A DNA stretch of 8,764 nucleotides from JADGHQ01 sp045805385 (GTDB lineage: Bacteria; Actinomycetota; Thermoleophilia; Solirubrobacterales; Thermoleophilaceae). The stretch is from the NCBI GenBank assembly GCA_045805385.1, contig JBJMLG010000166.1:1-8764 (forward strand), in the 5' to 3' direction. The position numbers and the translations under genes were made by a program. Below, piece by piece: positions 1 to 4,466 of the stretch (position 1 is the first letter of the stretch; each line of letters starts with the position of its first letter). Under the pieces are notes generated by a model. It did no database searches. It saw only the letters and a list, made by a program, of their open reading frames with translations, and was not told the DNA's origin.

Positions 1-233
1 GACACGTAGACGTCGACCGAGCGGTCGCATTTGTCGAGCTCACTGCCCCAGACCTCTTCGTAGAGCTCCTCGCGGCTCACGATGCGCTCGAGCCGGCGGG
101 TGAGCGCAGTGAGGAGCTGGAGTTCGCGCACGGTGAGGGAGAGCGGGCGCCCGCCGACGATTGCCGAGTACTCGGCCGGCCGGATCTCGAGCGCTCCCGC
201 GTAGAGGACCTCGCCCTGAATCGCGCTCTCCAT
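1..233 (-). CDS. Receiverless OmpR/PhoB-type winged-helix DNA-binding protein (partial, C-terminus off the window)
   Basis: About 77 codons are visible, from ATG at 233 to the window edge. The protein begins MESAIQGEVLYAGALEIRP and enters the OmpR-type effector fold at once: the strand segment (GALEIRP...GGRPLSLTVRELQLL), then SREELYEEVWG and the start of the recognition helix (CDRSVDVYV). This matches the C-terminal domain of the neighbouring response regulator (SIDLTRREFELL...GDRSVDVFVRKL). No receiver domain precedes it: the upstream DNA is a repeat array and then the divergent regulator. It probably binds DNA without phosphorylation control, or acts with or against the neighbour; that role is inferred. 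Start choice is open. GTG at 242 lies 10 nt after a GGAGG (253-257), whereas ATG at 233 fits the promoter geometry shared with two other genes here. The missing 3' end prevents judging its length. Confidence 0.8.
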   Translation of the reverse strand, partial: MESAIQGEVLYAGALEIRPAEYSAIVGGRPLSLTVRELQLLTALTRRLERIVSREELYEEVWGSELDKCDRSVDVYV

Positions 234-240
234 GGCCGCC

Positions 241-246
241 ACGTTC
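241..246 (-). promoter_or_regulatory. -10-like hexamer GAACGT of the receiverless winged-helix gene
   Basis: On the minus strand GAACGT fits nAnnnT. It lies exactly 21 nt after the last 11-bp repeat unit (268-273) and 7 nt before the ATG at 233. Two other promoters in the window share this geometry. It implies a leaderless or nearly leaderless mRNA. It competes with a GGAGG at 253-257 that would serve a GTG start at 242 and would lie upstream of this transcript. Confidence 0.45.
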
Positions 247-267
247 CCGCATCCTCCGCAAATCCCC

Positions 268-306
268 GTTACCGATCCGTGACCTGGGTGTGAAGAACCT
301 GTGAAA
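268..306 (-). promoter_or_regulatory. Four-unit 11-bp direct-repeat array (putative Pho-box operator)
   Basis: Read on the minus strand, four hexamers start every 11 bp: TTTCAC (306-301), CTTCAC (295-290), GGTCAC (284-279) and GGTAAC (273-268). PhoB and PhoP bind head-to-tail repeats with an 11-bp period, and the actinobacterial unit is close to GTTCACC. The array points at the receiverless winged-helix gene and also lies in the spacer of the divergent response regulator, so it may control both. The binding protein is inferred; the adjacent regulator at 350-1186 is the nearest candidate. Confidence 0.6.
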
Positions 307-332
307 GCGCCACTCACGGCATCGCGGGTACC

Positions 333-338
333 TAAACT
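333..338 (+). promoter_or_regulatory. Candidate -10 hexamer TAAACT of the response regulator gene
   Basis: TAAACT fits TAnnnT and ends 11 nt before the ATG at 350. No convincing -35 box and no correctly placed 11-bp repeat precedes it on this strand. A start site about 7 nt downstream would leave the GGAG at 340-343 outside the mRNA, so either this hexamer or that ribosome site is probably not used. Confidence 0.25.
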
Positions 339-349
339 TGGAGCTGCGG

Positions 350-1186
350 ATGGGGCAACCATTGACACTTGCCACGAGCCGCCTCGCTCCCACTGTGCGC
401 GTACAGCCAGGTCCGATCAGGCTCGCGATAGTCGACTCCGACAGCGGCTTCGTCCGCGTTCTCGCCAAGCGGGTCGAGGAGATGGGCTGGCAGCACCGTG
501 TGCTCGCGGGGCCGGCCCGGCCGGAGGACCTGCTGTCGATGCGGGTCCATGCGGTCGTCGTGGACCTCGCGATGCTCGGCTCGTCGGCGTGGGAGTTCCT
601 CGAGCGGCTGTGCGATGAGCTGCCCGCGCTGGGCGTGATCGTCTGCACCGGCCCGTCCACGGTCGCCCAGCGCGTGCGCGGCCTCAGGCTCGGCGCAGAC
701 GACTGGATCTCGAAGCCCACGCACCCGCAGGAGGTGGTCGCGCGGGTGGAGGCCGTCGTGCGCCGGCGCAAGCGCGCGGACGCGAGCGGCGAGGTCGGCC
801 CGGTGCACGCCGGCGAGCTCGAGATCAGGCCCGACCAGTTCCAGGCGTTCGTGGGCGGCCAGAGCATCGACCTCACGCGCCGGGAGTTCGAGCTGCTCCA
901 TCTGCTCGCCGGCTCAGAGGGTCGCGTGCTCGAGCGTGAAGAGGTCTACCGCCACGTGTGGGGCTACACGATGGTGCGCGGTGACCGCTCGGTGGACGTC
1001 TTCGTGCGCAAGCTGCGCCAGAAGATCGAGCGCTTCTCGCCGGACTGGACCTATATCCACACACACTTCGGCATCGGCTACCGCTTCGAGCCCGTCCCGG
1101 CTGAAGGCACCGCACCTCCAGAGCCCGCCGGCGGGGAGGTCGAGACGGAGGTCGAATCCGAGGCGGAGCTCCGCACGCCGTCGTGA
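350..1186 (+). CDS. OmpR/PhoB-family two-component response regulator
   Basis: The product is 278 aa. The receiver spans about residues 23-135 and the winged-helix domain about 152-246. The phosphoacceptor is probably D72 (VVVDLAM), with T100 (VCTG) and K122 (SKP) at the usual switch and lysine sites. The acidic pocket reads VDSDS: D29 aligns with the first acidic residue, but the metal-binding second one (D13 of CheY) aligns with S30, with D31 beside it. The DNA-binding half is canonical (LTRREFELL, GDRSVDVFVRKLRQKI, GIGYRF). An acidic, Pro/Glu-rich tail of about 30 residues follows. The ATG at 350 is preferred for GGAG at 340-343 with 6-nt spacing. Its stop overlaps the next gene by 4 nt. 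No histidine kinase is present. The context suggests a phosphate regulator like PhoP/RegX3, but the target is inferred from neighbours. Confidence 0.93.
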   Translation: MGQPLTLATSRLAPTVRVQPGPIRLAIVDSDSGFVRVLAKRVEEMGWQHRVLAGPARPEDLLSMRVHAVVVDLAMLGSSAWEFLERLCDELPALGVIVCTGPSTVAQRVRGLRLGADDWISKPTHPQEVVARVEAVVRRRKRADASGEVGPVHAGELEIRPDQFQAFVGGQSIDLTRREFELLHLLAGSEGRVLEREEVYRHVWGYTMVRGDRSVDVFVRKLRQKIERFSPDWTYIHTHFGIGYRFEPVPAEGTAPPEPAGGEVETEVESEAELRTPS

Positions 1187-1827
1187 GCGTGTTCCGCCGC
1201 GCTCGCAAGGCGGACCCCGTTCTGCTGTCCCTGCTCGAGGAATCAGGGCGCAACGTCGAGCGCACCGGTTCGCTGCTCCGCGACATGCTCGCCGATTTCC
1301 CCGAGCGCTCGGAGCTCGCCCGCGACGTCCTGCTCTGCGAGCAGGAGGGCGATCGAATCACCCACGACATCATCCACCGTCTGGGTGGAAACGGGCACGG
1401 CCGCAACTCGTCGCGCGGCCCGATCGCCGGCGACGACGCCTACGAGCTCGCGCGGGTCCTCGACGACATCGTCGACTACGCCGAGGAGGCCGCCGACGCC
1501 CTCGGCGTGTACGGCGTGGAGGCGCCGATGGAGCAGGCCCAGCAGCTCGCCGAGGTGCTGGTCGAGGCCGGACGCGAGGTGTCGGCGTCGCTCGCGACCC
1601 TGCCTTCGGCCGACGGGCTCGCCCCGCACCTGATCGAGATACACCGGCTCGAGAACGAGGGCGACCGAATCTCGCGCGACGCGATGGCCTCGCTCTTCCA
1701 CAGCGGCACGGACCCGATGATCGTGATCCGCTGGAAGGACATCTTCGAGTCCCTCGAAGAAGCGGTCGATTCGTGCGAGACGGTCGCGCACATCCTCGAA
1801 GGCATGTCACTGCGCCTGGCGCACTGA
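1183..1827 (+). CDS. PhoU-like DUF47-family protein
   Basis: This is a 214-aa all-helical protein beginning at a GTG that shares a GTGA overlap with the regulator's stop, so the two are probably translationally coupled. Two similar halves carry the acidic metal-binding repeats of the PhoU/DUF47 fold: CEQEGDRI (E53, D57) with LDDIVDY (D94, D98), and LENEGDRI (E157, D161) with KDIFESLEEAVD (D186 onward). There is no signal peptide or membrane segment. DUF47 proteins usually accompany Pit-type low-affinity phosphate transporters and are thought to modulate them; true PhoU links the Pst transporter to a sensor kinase. Here no transporter is adjacent and the partner is a response regulator. A role in phosphate sensing or regulator control is an inference from this pairing. 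Confidence 0.88.
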   Translation: MSVFRRARKADPVLLSLLEESGRNVERTGSLLRDMLADFPERSELARDVLLCEQEGDRITHDIIHRLGGNGHGRNSSRGPIAGDDAYELARVLDDIVDYAEEAADALGVYGVEAPMEQAQQLAEVLVEAGREVSASLATLPSADGLAPHLIEIHRLENEGDRISRDAMASLFHSGTDPMIVIRWKDIFESLEEAVDSCETVAHILEGMSLRLAH

Positions 1828-1889
1828 CGACCGCGCGCCGCCGGCGGCGAGCACTAACGGTTGGGCTCGGGTTCTCGCTGGACGGTTCT

Positions 1890-1927
1890 GGCGGAGTTGT
1901 AGGTGCCATAGCCCCTACAACTCCGCC
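1890..1927. terminator. Perfect 14-bp hairpin between convergent genes (bidirectional terminator)
   Basis: The arms GGCGGAGTTGTAGG (1890-1903) and CCTACAACTCCGCC (1914-1927) are fully complementary around a 10-nt loop. It sits between the convergent stops of the DUF47 gene (1827) and the PHP gene (1937). No T-tract follows on either strand, which is common for hairpin terminators in high-GC actinobacteria. Confidence 0.75.
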
Positions 1928-1944
1928 TGAAGCAACTCAGGCGG
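1923..1944. terminator. Second hairpin, overlapping the first and the PHP stop codon
   Basis: CCGCCTGA (1923-1930) pairs perfectly with TCAGGCGG (1937-1944) around a 6-nt loop. Its left arm reuses the end of the first hairpin's right arm, so the two cannot both form fully. It includes the stop codon of the minus-strand PHP gene. It may end that transcript or be an alternative fold. Confidence 0.4.
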
Positions 1945-2689
1945 CCACCGGCACCGGCTTGTGCGCCGGGATGCCCTTGCGCAGCAGTCGCCCCGGGGCG
2001 CAGTCGGTGAGGTGCGCCGCCCGAGCGGGATGGATGCCGTTCTCGAGCATCGCAAGGTACGCGTTCTCGAGCATCGGCAGCCGCTCCTGGGAGTGCGCGT
2101 CCGAGGCGATCGCCGCGACGAGGCCGCAGCCGATCAGCCGCAGCGCCGCCTCCTGCGGCGCGGGCCCGTGGACGCCGGCTATCGAGCCGCCGTTCACCTG
2201 CAGCAGCGCTCCCCGGGCGAGCTCGCGGCGCAGCCCGAGGGAGTCGTCCTCGAAGAGCGAGACGCAGCGCTCCGGATGGGCCAGTACCACCGCGAAGCCG
2301 CGGTCGCGCAGCTCCTCGGCCGCGTCGTGGAATCGCTGGTCGATGCCGCCGAACGGCGTCTCCAGCAGCAGCCAGCGGCGGCCGCGCGGTCCGACGGCGA
2401 TCGTCTCGAGCTCTTCCTGCCCGAGCACGCCGACCATGTCGGCGCCAAGCTCGCCGCCGCATTCGACGGTGATGCCGATGCCGCTGGAGTCGAGCTCCCG
2501 CTGCACCTCGCGCACGAGGGCGGGAACGATGTTCACGTCGGTCACGTAGTCGTGGCGCACGTGCGGAGTGGCCACGATCGCGCGGGTGCCCTCTGCGGCG
2601 GCCGCGCGGGCCAGCTCGACGCTGTCGTCGAGCTGCGCCGGGCCATCGTCCAGGCCCGGCAGCAAATGGAAATGCAGATCTGTTCTCAT
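1937..2689 (-). CDS. PHP-family protein-tyrosine phosphatase (CpsB/YwqE-like)
   Basis: This 250-aa protein has the length and metal-site motifs of the Mn-dependent tyrosine phosphatases CpsB/CapC/YwqE: DLHFHLLPGLDDGP at 4-17 (H6, H8), ATPH at 40-43, LLLETP at about 107-112, AHPER at 137-141 and SDAHS at 196-200. The family dephosphorylates bacterial tyrosine kinases that control capsule and exopolysaccharide polymerisation. It is cytoplasmic, with no signal peptide. The ATG at 2689 directly precedes the DLHFH motif; only a weak AGG lies upstream, in keeping with a leaderless transcript. It follows the glycosyltransferase gene on the same strand after 63 nt, which hold their own repeat units and a -10-like hexamer. 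No tyrosine kinase or Wzx/Wzy gene is in the window, so the substrate is unknown. A sugar-phosphate or histidinol-phosphate-type PHP esterase is possible but fits the LPGLDDG signature less well. Confidence 0.88.
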   Translation of the reverse strand: MRTDLHFHLLPGLDDGPAQLDDSVELARAAAAEGTRAIVATPHVRHDYVTDVNIVPALVREVQRELDSSGIGITVECGGELGADMVGVLGQEELETIAVGPRGRRWLLLETPFGGIDQRFHDAAEELRDRGFAVVLAHPERCVSLFEDDSLGLRRELARGALLQVNGGSIAGVHGPAPQEAALRLIGCGLVAAIASDAHSQERLPMLENAYLAMLENGIHPARAAHLTDCAPGRLLRKGIPAHKPVPVAA

Positions 2690-2697
2690 ATGCCTGC

Positions 2698-2703
2698 AGA
2701 TTC
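2698..2703 (-). promoter_or_regulatory. -10-like hexamer GAATCT of the PHP phosphatase gene
   Basis: On the minus strand GAATCT fits nAnnnT. It starts 21 nt after the repeat unit ending at 2725 and ends 8 nt before the ATG at 2689. This is the same arrangement as at 241-246 and 4005-4010, and it predicts an almost leaderless mRNA. Confidence 0.45.
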
Positions 2704-2724
2704 GCGCGCTGTGCAGGCTCTTTT

Positions 2725-2741
2725 GTGAAGATGCGGTGACT
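2725..2741 (-). promoter_or_regulatory. Two-unit 11-bp repeat pair (putative Pho box) for the PHP gene
   Basis: On the minus strand AGTCAC (2741-2736) and CTTCAC (2730-2725) start 11 bp apart, in the same orientation as the gene they precede. The pair lies 21 nt upstream of the -10-like GAATCT. The units match those of the longer arrays at 268-306 and 3896-3983. Confidence 0.5.
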
Positions 2742-2756
2742 TCACCAGAGGTTCAC
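2740..2756 (+). promoter_or_regulatory. Opposed 11-bp repeat pair at the end of the glycosyltransferase gene
   Basis: On the plus strand CTTCAC (2740-2745) and GTTCAC (2751-2756) start 11 bp apart. The pair meets the minus-strand pair at 2725-2741 head to head with a 2-bp overlap and includes the stop codon of the glycosyltransferase. No plus-strand promoter or gene follows, so it may be an extra binding site or chance. Confidence 0.35.
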
Positions 2757-3844
2757 GCGGCGGCGAGCAGCTCCGGCGAAGGCGCCCTGGCCATCAGGCG
2801 TGCGTACTCGCCGGCGTACCCCGCTGCCACGCGCGGCGCGCGAAACCGGGAGGCGTACGCCTGCGCCGCGTCGAGATCGGGGACGAGGCGGCCGCCGACC
2901 ACCTGCTCGATCGCCTCGGCCAGCGCCACCGGGCTCTCGGCGGCCACGGTCACGCCGCGCCTGCCGGCCACGACCTCCGGAAGTCCATCGGCGTCGGTCA
3001 CGATCACCGGAGTCCGCGACGCCATGGCGAGTACCGCGGTCTGCGACCACGAGTCGTGCCGCGACGGGACGACGACGGCGCTCGCGCCGCGGATGATGGG
3101 ACTCGGGTCGTCCTGCCAGCCGGCGAACGTGACGCGCCCGCGCAGGCCCAGCCTGCCCGCTCTGCCGCGCAGCTCTGTCGTCATCGGGCCGGAGCCCACC
3201 AACACGGCGTGGGGCGGCGACTCCAGGAGCGCGAGGGCTTCGAGGAGAAGATCCGGCCCCTTCTCGTGATGCAGGCGTCCGGTGTAGACCACTCGCGGGG
3301 CGGGCAGCTCGGGCGCCGGTGCGGGGGCTGCGGGACCTATGGCGGAGATCCCGCAGCGGAGGCGAGCGACCGGTAGCCCGAGCGAGCGCATGAGCTGGTC
3401 GGGCTTCGGTCCATGTGCGAAGAACAGGTCGACGCGCTCGAGCGCCCGTCGCATCTGATCGAGCGCCGGCTCGCCCGGCCAGCGCACCGCGTTGTGCTCG
3501 CTTGCTACGAGCGGAACGCCGGCCGGCACGGCGCGCGCGGCGGCCCACCACGCGCCGAACATGTGAGCGTGCACGAGGTCGGCTCGCCGGACACGCGGCT
3601 CGAGCCAGCGGGCGAAGCCCTCGTCGCATTCGTACTGCAACGACACCGGCGCGCGGAACGTGTCCACGTCCACTCCCGCCCGCTCGTAGATCGCAAGGCC
3701 CTCCGGCGTGGCGTGTCCCGCGAGCATGCGCGTGGAGATCCCGTGTTCCTTCAGCGCCAGCGTCAGCCGGAGCGCGGATAGCTGCGCGCCTCCGGGCTCG
3801 AGCATCGCTATCACGCGCACGACTTCCGTCCTCTTGGTGGCCAT
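2753..3844 (-). CDS. GT4-like glycosyltransferase (GT-B fold) with a degenerate EX7E motif
   Basis: The 363-aa product (from ATG at 3844) has the two Rossmann-like halves of GT4 enzymes. The N-terminal half carries EPGGAQLSAL (16-25) and VHAHMFGAWW (91-100). The C-terminal, donor-binding half carries VVYTGRLHHEKGPDLLLEAL (185-204, with R190 and K195 at the usual phosphate-binding places), VGSGP (216-220) and a PSRHDSWSQ...VLAMASRTPVI segment (240-261). In that segment the usual E-x7-E reads D244-x7-L252, so both acidic positions differ. It has no signal peptide or long membrane segment and probably transfers a sugar at the inner membrane face; donor and acceptor cannot be told. Starts at 3865 or 3934 are possible, but none has a clear ribosome site, and 3844 directly precedes the conserved first strand. 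The same-strand PHP phosphatase suggests an extracellular polysaccharide role. Confidence 0.85.
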   Translation of the reverse strand: MATKRTEVVRVIAMLEPGGAQLSALRLTLALKEHGISTRMLAGHATPEGLAIYERAGVDVDTFRAPVSLQYECDEGFARWLEPRVRRADLVHAHMFGAWWAAARAVPAGVPLVASEHNAVRWPGEPALDQMRRALERVDLFFAHGPKPDQLMRSLGLPVARLRCGISAIGPAAPAPAPELPAPRVVYTGRLHHEKGPDLLLEALALLESPPHAVLVGSGPMTTELRGRAGRLGLRGRVTFAGWQDDPSPIIRGASAVVVPSRHDSWSQTAVLAMASRTPVIVTDADGLPEVVAGRRGVTVAAESPVALAEAIEQVVGGRLVPDLDAAQAYASRFRAPRVAAGYAGEYARLMARAPSPELLAAA

Positions 3845-3875
3845 GCCGGGAGCGTTGCACCGCATGTCGACGTAA

Positions 3876-3895
3876 GTGGGCCTTTTTCCGCCCAC
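3876..3895. other. Short hairpin between the glycosyltransferase start and the repeat array
   Basis: GTGGGC (3876-3881) and GCCCAC (3890-3895) form a perfect 6-bp stem around CTTTTTCC. It directly abuts the first unit of the array at 3896. On the minus strand it would lie in the 5' leader of the glycosyltransferase mRNA if that gene starts at 3865 or 3844. Function unknown. Confidence 0.4.
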
Positions 3896-3956
3896 GTCAA
3901 CCGTTTGGTAACCACCCGTAAACTGATTCGTCACGAGCGGTTAACGGGCTGGTCAC
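3896..3956 (+). promoter_or_regulatory. Six-unit 11-bp direct-repeat array (putative Pho-box operator)
   Basis: Six hexamers start at exact 11-bp steps: GTCAAC (3896), GGTAAC (3907), GTAAAC (3918), CGTCAC (3929), GTTAAC (3940) and GGTCAC (3951). All end in (A/C)AC, and the 5-nt spacers share no sequence. The 11-bp period and unit resemble PhoB/PhoP boxes and imply several regulator dimers along one DNA face. The array lies between the glycosyltransferase (minus) and the polyphosphate operon (plus) and points toward the operon. GTTAAC is its own reverse complement, so the array might also serve the minus-strand gene. Confidence 0.65.
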
Positions 3957-3966
3957 GAGGAGTGCC

Positions 3967-3983
3967 GTAAACATCTGGTTCAC
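3967..3983 (+). promoter_or_regulatory. Promoter-proximal two-unit Pho-box-like pair before sixA
   Basis: GTAAAC (3967) and GTTCAC (3978) start 11 bp apart, but 16 bp separates 3967 from the last unit of the distal array (3951), a shift of half a helical turn. The pair ends 21 nt before the -10-like TATCGT, so its last unit overlaps the expected -35 region, as in PhoB-activated promoters. Confidence 0.6.
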
Positions 3984-4004
3984 ATTTCGCACCTGGCCCG
4001 CCCG

Positions 4005-4010
4005 TATCGT
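4005..4010 (+). promoter_or_regulatory. -10-like hexamer TATCGT of the polyphosphate operon
   Basis: TATCGT fits TAnnnT, starts 21 nt after the last repeat unit and ends 9 nt before the sixA ATG at 4020. No -35 consensus is evident, as expected for an activator-dependent promoter. Transcription starting 6-9 nt downstream would give a nearly leaderless mRNA, consistent with the lack of a ribosome site before sixA. Confidence 0.5.
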
Positions 4011-4019
4011 CGGTTGCTC

Positions 4020-4460
4020 ATGATCTGGCTTCTGCGCCACGCCGAGGCCGCCGACGGCGAGCCCGACGCGGAGAGGCCCCTCACCGAGAAGGGGGAGCGG
4101 CAGGCACGCACCGCCGGGCGCGCGCTCGCCGTACTGGAGGTTCGCATCGACGCGTGTGTCTCGAGCCCGAAGGTCCGCGCGGTTCAGACCGCTGAGCTCG
4201 CGTGCGAACCGCTCGGCGTGGACGTCCAGGTCGATGACCGGCTGGCGGGCGGTCCGTTCGACCCGTTCGAGGTGGCCGAGGGGCGTGGCGAGCATGTGCT
4301 GCTCGTAGGACACGACCCGGATTTCTCGATGGCCGTGCACAACGTCACCGGCGGCCAGGTGCGCATGAAGAAGGGCGGCGTCGCGGGCATCGACGAGGGC
4401 GAGATGATCGTGCTCATGCGACCGCGGGAGCTGGCCGCAATCGCCACGTCGTACGGTTAG
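4020..4460 (+). CDS. sixA: SixA-type phosphohistidine phosphatase
   Basis: This 146-aa protein is a minimal histidine-phosphatase (phosphoglycerate-mutase-like) domain of SixA length. It opens with WLLRHAEA, giving the catalytic R6-H7 pair; LTEKGERQA follows, then SSPKVRAVQTAE with R53, and LLVGHDPDFS with H98. SixA removes phosphate from histidine on phosphotransfer proteins; E. coli SixA is now also tied to the nitrogen PTS protein PtsH/NPr. The true substrate here is not visible. It is the first gene of the polyphosphate operon and lies 6 nt before ppx. ATG at 4020 is chosen over TTG at 4014 because RHAEA then sits at the usual position and the promoter spacing matches. No ribosome site precedes it. 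A general role at phosphorylated small molecules or polyphosphate-linked proteins is possible. Confidence 0.9.
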   Translation: MIWLLRHAEAADGEPDAERPLTEKGERQARTAGRALAVLEVRIDACVSSPKVRAVQTAELACEPLGVDVQVDDRLAGGPFDPFEVAEGRGEHVLLVGHDPDFSMAVHNVTGGQVRMKKGGVAGIDEGEMIVLMRPRELAAIATSYG

Positions 4461-4466
4461 ACGGCG

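Noticed and set aside
40..876. Minus-strand open frame running across the divergent spacer and the receiver domain
   Set aside because: It lies in a different frame from the winged-helix gene at 1-233 and is antisense to the regulator; composition is low-complexity Arg/Ser/Pro.
1837..1856. GC-only inverted repeat just after the DUF47 gene (CGCCGCCGGCGGCG region)
   Set aside because: Such self-complementary GC stretches arise often by composition here; the 14-bp hairpin at 1890-1927 is the convincing terminator.
936..2549. Long plus-strand open frame of 537 codons
   Set aside because: It crosses the end of the regulator, all of the DUF47 gene in another frame and the antisense of the PHP gene, and is Arg/Pro/Ala-rich without domain motifs. 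It is a high-GC shadow frame.
3845..3934. Glycosyltransferase extension upstream of 3844
   Set aside because: Extra residues lack similarity to the family N-terminus and would run through the hairpin and several repeat units; the start at 3865 cannot be excluded.
3896..3983. CRISPR array
   Set aside because: Repeat units are only 6 bp with 5-nt spacers and a helical period; there are no cas genes. The pattern fits a transcription-factor operator.
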